Shown: one piece after another, positions 56,841 through 63,126 of the stretch
Numbering within the stretch: the first letter of the stretch is position 1
Layout: every line of letters begins with the position of its first letter
NCBI RefSeq assembly: GCF_012184425.1
Contig: NZ_VTOW01000001.1
Span: 1,364,001-1,428,000 of the forward strand
Length of the DNA stretch: 64,000 nucleotides
Source of the DNA: Candidatus Manganitrophus noduliformans
Lineage (GTDB): Bacteria > Nitrospirota > Nitrospiria > SBBL01 > Manganitrophaceae
Direction: 5' to 3'
Notes under the pieces: generated by a model
The model's input: the letters and a program-made list of their open reading frames with translations, nothing else
What the model was told of the DNA's origin: nothing
The model's database searches: none
Position numbers and translations under genes: made by a program

Positions 56841-57524
56841 ATGAACATGGAAACACCGGCGCCGCGCAAACGAATAAAAAAGCAAGCTTCGCTTTTCGAT
56901 GCCGAGGCCTTCCTGGGTGTCGTCGGAGCCGGCAAAAAAGTGTTGAAGATCAAAAAGGATCAGATCCTCTTTTCGCAAGGGGACCCCTCCGACGCCGTCT
57001 TCTATATCCTGGAAGGAAAGGTCAAGCTGATGGTGGTCTCTCCCCAGGGGAAGGAGGCCGCGGTCGCGGTTCTGGAGCGCGGCGCGTTCTTCGGCGAAGC
57101 CTGCCTCACCGCGCAATTATTCCGCATCGCGACGGCGATCTCCATGGGGGAGTCGAAGATCGTCCGCATCGAAAAGTCGGCCATGGTCCGGGTGCTTCAT
57201 GACGAGCCGACCTTCTCGGAGCTCTTCCTTGCGTACCTGCTCTCTCGCAATATCCGGATCGAAGAAGACCTGGTGGATCAATTGTTTAATTCAAGCGAAA
57301 AACGCCTCGCCCGGCTGCTCCTTCTGCTGGCCCACGTCGGGAAAGAAGGTAAAACGGAACTCGTTATCCCGAAGATGAGCCAGGAAACCTTGGCCGAGAT
57401 GGTCGGCACCACGCGGTCCCGCGTCAGCTTCTTTCTAAACAAGTTCAAAAAACTCGGCCTCATCGATTATGAAGGGGGCCTCCGCATCCACAGCTCATTG
57501 ATCAATGTCGTTCTGCACGATTAG
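56841..57524 (+). CDS. Crp/Fnr-family regulator, paralog 2
   Basis: This 227-residue paralog of the genes at 54458 and 57647 has a basic start (PAPRKRIKKQA), the effector domain (ILFSQGDPSDAVFYILEGKVKLMVVSPQGKEAAVAVLERG, FFGEACLTA), the dimer helix (LSRNIRIEEDLVDQLFNSSEKRLARLLLLLAHVG) and the winged helix (IPKMSQETLAEMVGTTRSRVSFFLNKFKKLGLI). The DNA-reading helix is identical to paralog 1. The start could be 56841 or the ATG six bases later. GGGA lies five bases upstream of the first. The gene is preceded by site 1 of the conserved class II promoter, so it is probably activated by itself or by a paralog. Confidence 0.88.
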   Translation: MNMETPAPRKRIKKQASLFDAEAFLGVVGAGKKVLKIKKDQILFSQGDPSDAVFYILEGKVKLMVVSPQGKEAAVAVLERGAFFGEACLTAQLFRIATAISMGESKIVRIEKSAMVRVLHDEPTFSELFLAYLLSRNIRIEEDLVDQLFNSSEKRLARLLLLLAHVGKEGKTELVIPKMSQETLAEMVGTTRSRVSFFLNKFKKLGLIDYEGGLRIHSSLINVVLHD

Positions 57525-57569
57525 TCTCCTCCATTCTTCACTCATTTATTCTCCCGTCTATTTTCCAAC

Positions 57570-57612
57570 TGGTCAATTTTGATCAGACGGCAATCTGCGT
57601 CACCGATATAAT
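57570..57612 (+). promoter_or_regulatory. Class II Crp-type promoter, site 2 (before Crp paralog 3)
   Basis: TGGTCAATTTTGATCA (57570-57585) is the most symmetric copy, with half-sites TGGTCAA and TTGATCA. TATAAT follows at 57607-57612. The dyad centre lies 29 bases before the -10 hexamer, that is at -41.5. Transcription would start about 27 bases before the ATG at 57647. Confidence 0.75.
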
Positions 57613-57646
57613 TATCTCTTGAAGTACTTTGGAAAGATGTGACCTT

Positions 57647-58300
57647 ATGGCGCGTAAACAGATTCCTGCTTTCGACCCGCAGGCCTTTCTCACCATCGTC
57701 GGAAAGGGAAAAACAATTTTGAGCTCTCGTAAAAAAGAGATCCTCTTTTCGCAAGGGGATGCCGCCGACGCCGTCTTTTATATACAGACCGGCAAGGTGA
57801 AGCTCACCGTCGTCTCCCCGAGGGGGAAAGAGGCGGTCGTCGCGGTTCTGGGCCCGAACCACTTCTTCGGCGAAGGCTGCCTGACCGCGCAGTTGGTCCG
57901 GATGGCGACCGCGAAATCGATGGCCGATTCCACGATCGTCCGAATCGAAAAAACCGCCATGATCCGGGTGCTTCACAAAGAGCGGACCTTTTCGGAGCTT
58001 TTTATGACCTATCTTCTTTCCCGCAACGTCCGGATCGAAGAGGATCTGGTCGACCAGCTTTTCAATTCGAGCGAGAAGCGCCTTGCCCGGATTCTTCTTC
58101 TGCTGGCCAACTTCGGAAAAGAAGGGAAGAAGGAGATCGTGATCCCAAAGATGAGCCAGGAGACGCTGGCCGAAATGATCGGCACCACCCGATCGCGGGT
58201 CAGCTTCTTCATGAACAAGTTCAAGAAGCTCGGCTTCATCGAATGCGACGGCGAATTGCGCATTCACAGCTCTCTCCTGAACGTCGTCCTCCACGACTAA
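57647..58300 (+). CDS. Crp/Fnr-family regulator, paralog 3
   Basis: The 217-residue product begins MARKQIPAFDPQAFLTIVG, close to paralog 1. Effector domain (ILFSQGDAADAVFYIQTGKVKLTVVSPRGKEAVVAVLG, FFGEGCLTA), dimer helix (LSRNVRIEEDLVDQLFNSSEKRLARILLLLANFG) and winged helix (IPKMSQETLAEMIGTTRSRVSFFMNKFKKLGFI) are all present, ending IHSSLLNVVLHD. An in-frame TTG at 57629 is less likely because the ATG matches the start of paralog 1. It is preceded by site 2 of the conserved promoter set. Effector and physiological role are unknown. Tandem duplication with divergence is likely for this gene and its neighbour at 56841. Confidence 0.88.
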   Translation: MARKQIPAFDPQAFLTIVGKGKTILSSRKKEILFSQGDAADAVFYIQTGKVKLTVVSPRGKEAVVAVLGPNHFFGEGCLTAQLVRMATAKSMADSTIVRIEKTAMIRVLHKERTFSELFMTYLLSRNVRIEEDLVDQLFNSSEKRLARILLLLANFGKEGKKEIVIPKMSQETLAEMIGTTRSRVSFFMNKFKKLGFIECDGELRIHSSLLNVVLHD

Positions 58301-58353
58301 TCCCTCTTCCTCTCGGTACGGATGATTCCCGCGTTTCCATGATTCTTCCAAAC

Positions 58354-58396
58354 TGAGCCATTTTGATCAGACGCCGATCTTGCCTGCGCGTATAAT
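58354..58396 (+). promoter_or_regulatory. Class II Crp-type promoter, site 3 (before Ig/DUF3494 lipoprotein)
   Basis: TGAGCCATTTTGATCA (58354-58369), then a perfect TATAAT (58391-58396). The dyad centre is 29 bases upstream of the -10, at -41.5. Transcription would start about 38 bases before the ATG at 58442. Confidence 0.75.
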
Positions 58397-58441
58397 ACCG
58401 CCCAAGTGAACGGATTGCTTTTAATAATAGAGGAGAGACAA

Positions 58442-59563
58442 ATGCGTGGATGCAGAACCGGTCAGATGAACAATTTAAAGATGGGATGGGTGGTATTGCT
58501 GTCGGTTATTTTTCTTGCGGGATGCGGCGACGGCGGCAGTCATTCTGGAGGGGGCGCAGGCGCCCCGGACGCGACGGTTCCCACCGTAAGCGCCACAACC
58601 CCTGACGATGCCACCACGGGGGTTGCGATCAACCGGAAAATCACGGCGACCTTCAGTGAAGCGATGGATGCATCGACGATGACCCCCACGACCTTCACCT
58701 TGCTGCAGGGAGCGACGCCGGTCTCGGGGGCCGTGACCTATGGAGGCACCACCGCGGTCTTTACCCCGGAAAGCAATCTCGCTTCCAATACCTCCTTTAC
58801 CGCCACCGTGACCACCGAGGCCAAAGATACGACCGGGAACGCCTTGGCGGCGAATAAAACATGGAGCTTCACGACCGGCAGTACGGTCGCGGCGGGCCCC
58901 GATCCTGTCAATCTGGGAACGGCCGGAAGCTATGTCCTTCTGGCGAAAGCGGGGGTCTCGACCACGGGAGCAACTGCGGTCGTGGGCGATATCGGCCTGA
59001 GTCCGGCGGCGGGAACGCTCCTTACCGGGTTCTCGGAAACGCTCGACGCCACCGGGACTTTTTCGACATCGGCTCAAGTCACTGGAAAGCTCTATGCCGC
59101 CGACTATACCGATCCGACGCCGTCGAATCTGACCACGGCGATCCTTGACATGCAGACCGCGTACACCGACGCCGCCGGGCGGGTCTTGCCCGATTTCACC
59201 GAGCTCGGCGCCGGAAACATCGACGGGATGACGCTTGTTCCCGGTCTTTATAAATGGGGAACCGGGGTGACCCTTCCGATCGGTGTGACCCTTGCGGGGG
59301 GCGCCAGTGATGTCTGGATTTTCCAGATCGCGCAAGATCTCGATGTCGGCAATGGGGCGATCGTCACCCTGAGCGGCGGGGCGCAGGCCGAAAACGTCTT
59401 CTGGCAGGTCGCCGGCCAGGCGACCCTCGGAACGACGTCCGACTTCAAGGGAATCATCCTGTCTCAAACGTTGATCGCGCTGAATACCGGCGCAGCGATG
59501 AACGGCAGGGCCCTGGCGCAGACCGCCATTACATTAGACGCCACGGCCATCACTGCGCCCTGA
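58442..59563 (+). CDS. Lipoprotein with an Ig-like (Big_5) domain and an ice-binding-like DUF3494 domain
   Basis: The 373-residue product has a lipoprotein signal (MGWVVLLSVIFLAGCGDGG, lipobox LAGC). Residues about 45-150 form one Big_5 Ig-like domain (VPTVSATTPDDATTGVAIN, ITATFSEAMDASTM, TTEAKDTTGNALAANKTWSFTT). The rest matches the DUF3494 ice-binding/adhesin-type solenoid: NLGTAGSYVLLAKAGVSTTGATAVVGDIG, then YTDAAGR, LGAGNIDGMTLVPGLYKWGTGVTLP, VWIFQIAQDLDVGNGAIVTLSGG, VFWQVAGQATLGTTSDFKG and GRALAQTAITLDATAIT. Such domains bind ice, or serve as surface adhesins in non-polar bacteria; the latter is as likely here. The ATG has GAGGAGAG upstream. Site 3 of the class II promoter set precedes it. 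Confidence 0.85.
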   Translation: MRGCRTGQMNNLKMGWVVLLSVIFLAGCGDGGSHSGGGAGAPDATVPTVSATTPDDATTGVAINRKITATFSEAMDASTMTPTTFTLLQGATPVSGAVTYGGTTAVFTPESNLASNTSFTATVTTEAKDTTGNALAANKTWSFTTGSTVAAGPDPVNLGTAGSYVLLAKAGVSTTGATAVVGDIGLSPAAGTLLTGFSETLDATGTFSTSAQVTGKLYAADYTDPTPSNLTTAILDMQTAYTDAAGRVLPDFTELGAGNIDGMTLVPGLYKWGTGVTLPIGVTLAGGASDVWIFQIAQDLDVGNGAIVTLSGGAQAENVFWQVAGQATLGTTSDFKGIILSQTLIALNTGAAMNGRALAQTAITLDATAITAP

Positions 59564-59601
59564 GGCAGCAGGCTTTTAAATCAGGACGATACGGAGGATG
59601 T

Positions 59602-59805
59602 ATGAACTGGGACCCAAACGAAGGGAATTGGAAACAGCTGAAAGGCCAGGTGAGGGAGACGTGGGGAAAATTCACGGACGATGATCTCGACGTCATCGGC
59701 GGCCGAAAAGATAAATTGATCGGCAAGCTGCAGGAGAGATATGGAATCGCCGAAGAAGCGGCGGAAGCGCAATTTAAAAAATTCTATGAGCAGCGCCGGA
59801 CATAG
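59602..59805 (+). CDS. CsbD-family stress protein
   Basis: The 67-residue product is a classic CsbD-family protein: MNWDPNEGNWKQLKGQVRE, then WGKFTDDDLDVIGGRKDKLIGKLQERYG, ending in a helical tail. Members are abundant general-stress proteins of unknown mechanism. GGAGG lies six bases upstream of the ATG. It begins 38 bases after the Ig/DUF3494 gene and is probably cotranscribed with it from the class II promoter. A strong hairpin follows the stop. Confidence 0.9.
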   Translation: MNWDPNEGNWKQLKGQVRETWGKFTDDDLDVIGGRKDKLIGKLQERYGIAEEAAEAQFKKFYEQRRT

Positions 59806-59833
59806 GATCCAAGAGCAATGAGACGGAGAAGCG

Positions 59834-59870
59834 CTCTCCCGGCGGGTGAAGGGAACCCCCGCCGGGAGAG
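59834..59870 (+). terminator. Strong hairpin after the CsbD gene
   Basis: CTCTCCCGGCGGG (59834-59846) pairs perfectly over 13 bases with CCCGCCGGGAGAG (59858-59870), with an 11-base loop. Only a weak T tract (AAGTTTCG) follows, but the position just past csbD fits a terminator. Confidence 0.75.
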
Positions 59871-59977
59871 AAGTTTCGAGCATTTTGCGATTTACTTCGA
59901 AGCGATCATCCTTTTAAAATAGACCTATTACGATCGAACCGAGGACGAGAGTCGCGCTGAATCAGAAGGAGGAAGTC

Positions 59978-60142
59978 ATGTCGCAAAGAAAAGCCCCGAC
60001 AGAGTTGGCCGCCGAAATACTCACCGCGGATGTGGAAGTAAAAGGATATGGGGATACCCCGCTCATCAATCGGTATGAGCTTCTGTTCAATAAGATTTTA
60101 GAATGCAGAAAAAAAGAAGACCAAACGCTTAAAGAAGGCTGA
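59978..60142 (+). CDS. Unknown 54-residue small protein
   Basis: This is a short frame with an excellent ribosome site (AAGGAGG five bases before the ATG). The product starts MSQRKAPTELAAEILTADVE, continues VKGYGDTPLINRYELLFNKI and ends LECRKKEDQTLKEG. It is soluble and helical with no recognised motif. It sits between two hairpins (59834 and 60220), so it appears to be a single-gene unit. No matching class II operator is seen upstream. Confidence 0.65.
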   Translation: MSQRKAPTELAAEILTADVEVKGYGDTPLINRYELLFNKILECRKKEDQTLKEG

Positions 60143-60219
60143 ACACGCGCCCCGTTGCATGGTCCACTTGGATCATACTATGAGCGGGTACGCTTTGCGC
60201 TTGCTTCGTGCGATGTAAA

Positions 60220-60244
60220 TTCCCCGCCGTTTTGCGGCGGGGAA
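60220..60244 (+). terminator. Hairpin after the 54-residue gene
   Basis: TTCCCCGCCG (60220-60229) pairs with CGGCGGGGAA (60235-60244) over ten bases with a five-base loop. It lies 78 bases after the stop and could also serve the convergent lipoprotein gene. The T tract is poor. Confidence 0.6.
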
Positions 60245-60321
60245 CTTCAATCAAGATCGATCGGTCCGGTTTTCTATCGTCCCTCAACGGTGTCATCCTG
60301 ACGATCGTCCACGAGTTTTCT

Positions 60322-60642
60322 TTAATTTTCTAATGACTCCGGATGCTCCCGTTCTGTCGTTTCGATTAAAAACGTTCCATCTTTGATTTTTTCTTCCCCT
60401 TCCTCAACGTTTTTTTCTCCCGTTGACGTCAGCTCTTTCGCTTCCCGCCGCTGTTCTTCTCCCTCCGTAATCTGCTCTTCTCCCTTCATAATCTGTTCTT
60501 TGCCGGACTCAACGAGGTCATTGCCCTTATCCCACTCGTCAGCGCCACTGCGCATATTGTCGGCAAACGTCGGCTGCTTGCCGGCGCATCCGGCGGCCAG
60601 TAAAAGAACAAATGCGACACTTGCGAATTTTATTTTATTCAT
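60322..60642 (-). CDS. Small helical lipoprotein
   Basis: The 106-residue product has a lipoprotein signal (MNKIKFASVAFVLLLAAGC, lipobox AAGC). The mature part is a long amphipathic helix made of short repeats such as SGKEQIMKGEEQITEGEEQRREAKEL and ekNVEEGEEKIKDG, a coiled-coil-like pattern similar to Lpp-type envelope proteins. AGGAG lies upstream of both ATG codons (60645 and 60642); the second has the better spacing. It is read from the class II promoter at 60763-60805 with a leader of about 114 bases. It may tether or brace the envelope; the exact function is unknown. Confidence 0.78.
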   Translation of the reverse strand: MNKIKFASVAFVLLLAAGCAGKQPTFADNMRSGADEWDKGNDLVESGKEQIMKGEEQITEGEEQRREAKELTSTGEKNVEEGEEKIKDGTFLIETTEREHPESLEN

Positions 60643-60762
60643 CATCTTCTCCTAGGTTTTCAGTCTCGTTGCGTTGGTCGTTCGGGAGAATTCATTCTCC
60701 TTAGGCGGTTCACCACTCTTCTGAAGTTTCTTTGCCGATCTTTTGATAGAACTATTTTCTAT

Positions 60763-60805
60763 ATTATGCCGGTAAAACGGCTTGCAGTCTGGTCAAAATT
60801 GCTCA
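60763..60805 (-). promoter_or_regulatory. Class II Crp-type promoter, site 4 (for the helical lipoprotein)
   Basis: On the minus strand TGAGCAATTTTGACCA (60805-60790) is followed by CATAAT (60768-60763). The dyad centre lies 29 bases upstream of the -10. It is divergent from site 5, so the two operators share an intergenic region about 85 bases apart. Confidence 0.75.
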
Positions 60806-60891
60806 ATTTTTCGGAGTGATTCACTGGATGATGGGAAAGCGGGACGATACTGAAGAGAAAGCAAGGTCTTCTCAGACCCGTTTTTTTAAAC

Positions 60892-60934
60892 TGAGCAATT
60901 CTGACCAGACGGTCGCCTCCCTTCCCTGCATAAT
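60892..60934 (+). promoter_or_regulatory. Class II Crp-type promoter, site 5 (for the TPR-protein operon)
   Basis: TGAGCAATTCTGACCA (60892-60907), then CATAAT (60929-60934), with the dyad centre 29 bases before the -10. Transcription would start near 60941, leaving a leader of about 115 bases before the ATG at 61056. Confidence 0.72.
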
Positions 60935-60976
60935 GTAAGAAAGCGAAGCTGTATTGATGTAAAACAAGATGAGGAG

Positions 60977-61013
60977 AAGGGAGCTGTTTTTCAAAGCAGC
61001 TTGGCTCCTTTTT
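60977..61013 (+). terminator. Possible leader attenuator hairpin
   Basis: AAGGGAGC (60977-60984) can pair with GCTCCTTT (61004-61011), one pair being G-U, and a run of five T ends at 61013. It lies inside the leader between the class II promoter and the ATG at 61056, where premature termination could regulate the operon. An inner stem AGCTG/CAGCT is also possible. Confidence 0.35.
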
Positions 61014-61055
61014 GTACTTCAAACAAGACACCCGCTAATAGAAAGGAGGCGTATC

Positions 61056-61625
61056 ATGAAACGCTATATGATCGCCGTACTTGTGATGATAGGCATTCTC
61101 GGTCTTTTGAACCTAAATGGGTATGGGGCCGAGCCGATGATGGCGCCGCCGAAAGAAGGGGCCGATCCGACCGCCGTCCTGCTGGTGGAGCAGGGGATCG
61201 AACAGGCGAAGGTGAAAGAGTGGGAAGCCGCCCGCGCCAGCTTTAAGCTTGCCTCTCAAATTGACCCGACTTTGTCCGCTGCGACCTTCAACGCCGGGGT
61301 GGCGGCGCTGGGGATGGGGCGGAGGATGGAGGCCTTGGATGATCTGGAACGATTTCTCTTGCTCCGACCGGGGAATCCGGAGGGCCAACGAATCGTGTCG
61401 AATATTCGAGAAGGCGTTTACAGCAGCCACACGGCCGCCGGCGCGGGGGGATTCGCTGAGTTCGGTTTCGCAAGTCTCCTGGGGTTTATTTTTGTCTTTG
61501 CCATGGGTGCTTACGAGATCGGTGCGACGTTTCCCCCCATGGAAACGAAAGAAAAATCATTCGAAAAGAAAAGACCATTGACCGAGGTGGAGTGGCTGGA
61601 GGAGCGATTGGCGGCAGCGGCCTAA
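61056..61625 (+). CDS. Exported TPR-like protein with C-terminal membrane helix
   Basis: The 189-residue product has a signal peptide (MIAVLVMIGILGLLNLNGYGA), a tetratricopeptide-like helical pair (ADPTAVLLVEQGIEQAKVKEWEAARASFKLASQIDPTLSAATFNAGVAALGMGRRMEALDDLERFLLLRPGNPEG) and a late hydrophobic segment (FGFASLLGFIFVFAMGAYEIGATF) that should anchor it in the inner membrane. This order (periplasmic TPR, then membrane anchor, then short charged tail) is not a layout I recognise as a named family. AAAGGAGG lies seven bases before the ATG. It heads a three-gene operon with the next two genes and is driven by class II site 5. Confidence 0.78.
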   Translation: MKRYMIAVLVMIGILGLLNLNGYGAEPMMAPPKEGADPTAVLLVEQGIEQAKVKEWEAARASFKLASQIDPTLSAATFNAGVAALGMGRRMEALDDLERFLLLRPGNPEGQRIVSNIREGVYSSHTAAGAGGFAEFGFASLLGFIFVFAMGAYEIGATFPPMETKEKSFEKKRPLTEVEWLEERLAAAA

Positions 61626-61650
61626 GCGCAGAGATGGACGGGGTCGAAAA

Positions 61651-62085
61651 ATGAAGCAGCAACTCATAAAGAATGTAATCGCCGTTTGGGTTGCAGCAGG
61701 ATCGATTTTCCTCTCTGCAGTCCCGTCGTTTTCAACGGAAAATGAGAAGGGGGAGGGATCTTCCTCCACCCGTTCGATTCAAACGGAAGCACCTCCCGAC
61801 CGGTCTCCGGTGATGAGCCGTCCCGAACGGAACTGGCGGAGGCGGATCTACTTCAATCCTTCCCTTCAATTTGAAGCGAAAGCCCGCCGGGAAACGATTC
61901 CAACAGAGCGGGAGGAGGAGGCGATTCGCCTCCATCAGAGCATGCTGCTTGACCGGTTTCAGGGGGCCGACGCTCAGGGGCAAGTTTTCCTCTCGTTCTC
62001 CGTCGACCGGATCGAACTCATGACGAGAAGCATTGCCGGGGTGGAGGCGCCGGCCGTCGGCCTGAGCCTGACGCCGGAAAAATGA
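61651..62085 (+). CDS. Unknown exported protein
   Basis: The 144-residue product has a signal peptide (VIAVWVAAGSIFLSAVPSFS) and a mature part with a low-complexity Ser/Pro stretch, then RNWRRRIYFNPSLQFEAKARRE and QGQVFLSFSVDRIELMTRSIAGVEAPAVGLSLTPEK. No family is recognised. It follows the TPR gene after 25 bases and precedes the DUF3185 gene by 13 bases, so the three are likely cotranscribed and may act together at the envelope. Confidence 0.65.
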   Translation: MKQQLIKNVIAVWVAAGSIFLSAVPSFSTENEKGEGSSSTRSIQTEAPPDRSPVMSRPERNWRRRIYFNPSLQFEAKARRETIPTEREEEAIRLHQSMLLDRFQGADAQGQVFLSFSVDRIELMTRSIAGVEAPAVGLSLTPEK

Positions 62086-62098
62086 GGAGGGTTTTACG

Positions 62099-62305
62099 AT
62101 GAACAGATCTATCTCGATCGCCGTTCTGGCCGGGGGTATTTTGCTGATCGTTTTCGGCGTCGGCGTGTCACAGTCGGTCAGCTCCGACATTTCTCGGTTT
62201 TTCACCGGCTCACCCACCGAAAAGGCGATCTGGCTGCTGTCCGGCGGCGTTGCCGCGACCGTTGTCGGCCTGCTGGGAGTGTCGCGCGGATCAATGCGAA
62301 ACTGA
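62099..62305 (+). CDS. DUF3185-family small membrane protein
   Basis: The 68-residue product has two membrane helices (ISIAVLAGGILLIVFGVGVSQS and KAIWLLSGGVAATVVGLLGVS) separated by the diagnostic SSDISRFFTGSPTEKAIW loop of the DUF3185 family. Function of the family is unknown; many members are stress-linked and sit near envelope genes. GAGGAGGG lies upstream of the ATG. It is the last gene of the operon begun at 61056. The 209 bases after it hold no clear gene or terminator. Confidence 0.87.
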   Translation: MNRSISIAVLAGGILLIVFGVGVSQSVSSDISRFFTGSPTEKAIWLLSGGVAATVVGLLGVSRGSMRN

Positions 62306-62514
62306 AGGGTTGGCCTATTCTTACGGGTACTCGGAGAGAGGGGAGTTCGCTCAGAGGAAAACCAATTGACAATAACGCCTTACATCCTTTGTTTACTTTA
62401 TCCCTCCGCTGCATCATTCTTTGAAACCGCCTCAAGGGATCGGGCCGGGATGATTCGGCGGCGTTTTGCGATGAGCAAGAGCGCTCCGCCATAAGCCAGA
62501 GAGGTCTTCCGTCG

Positions 62515-62730
62515 ATGATCTGTCCCAAATGTAAATCCCGGCAATACCTGGAATGCGTCTACACCGATCAGGGAACGCGAACGGTCTGGAGATGCTTCGG
62601 ATGTGAGCATTCGATCAATCCGGTTTTCCTTCTTAGGAAAGGAGGGCGGGAGAGAAAGGGGATACGCGGGACCCGGCATCTATTATTTTTCTGTTTTATC
62701 CATAGGACAAAAGGGTCATCCCATGTCTAA
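62515..62730 (+). CDS. Putative zinc-ribbon small protein
   Basis: The first about 40 residues, MICPKCKSRQYLECVYTDQG then TRTVWRCFGCEHSINPVF, have two Cys-x-x-Cys knuckles as in zinc ribbons. The remaining 30 residues (RKGGRERKGIRG...) look unstructured and may be a read-through tail. The frame overlaps the response-regulator start by eight bases. No strong ribosome site is visible. The cysteine pattern makes the gene plausible, but not certain. Confidence 0.5.
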   Translation: MICPKCKSRQYLECVYTDQGTRTVWRCFGCEHSINPVFLLRKGGRERKGIRGTRHLLFFCFIHRTKGSSHV

Positions 62731-63085
62731 AAGAATTTTAATCGTAGATGATGATCCGGACAGCCGCACGATTTTGACTTGTATCCTGGAACACGGCGGA
62801 TATGAGGTCGGAATTGCAAATGATGGATTCGAGGCGATCAAGGAGATTGGGGATCACCCCCCGGATTTGGTTCTTCTGGATATCATGATGCCGGGTAAGA
62901 ATGGTTTTGAGGTCTGCGAGTGGGTCAAGAGCAACCCCAAAATAAGTCATATCTTCATTATCATAATCAGCGCAAAATCGGACCCGATATCTCAAGAGCA
63001 AGCGTCGCATCTTGGGGCAAGTGATTATATAACCAAGCCGATCAACCCTTCCGAGGTTTTACGCCGCGTGAGAAAATTTTTATAG
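62723..63085 (+). CDS. Single-domain response regulator
   Basis: The 120-residue product is one receiver domain and nothing else. RILIVDDDPDSRTILTCIL gives the acidic pocket, LVLLDIMMPGKNGFEVC gives the phospho-acceptor Asp, IIIISAKSDPISQ the conserved Ser/Thr position and YITKPINPSE the Lys. Without an output domain it must act by protein-protein interaction or phosphate relay. AAGGG lies about seven bases upstream of the ATG. It is convergent with the partial sensor kinase 42 bases away, the only receiver-kinase pair that adjoins directly in the window, so the two probably form a partner pair. Confidence 0.88.
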   Translation: MSKRILIVDDDPDSRTILTCILEHGGYEVGIANDGFEAIKEIGDHPPDLVLLDIMMPGKNGFEVCEWVKSNPKISHIFIIIISAKSDPISQEQASHLGASDYITKPINPSEVLRRVRKFL

Positions 63086-63126
63086 AGAGGCGACCCTGTC
63101 CCTCCGCCGATGCCGCATTCGTATCC

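Noticed and set aside
60759-61031. Minus-strand frame of 90 codons between the divergent promoters
   Set aside because: It overlaps both operators and has no ribosome site or recognisable motif.
62366-62397. TTGACA near the gap after the DUF3185 gene
   Set aside because: No acceptable -10 hexamer at 16-18 bases; the nearest weak match is 20 bases away.
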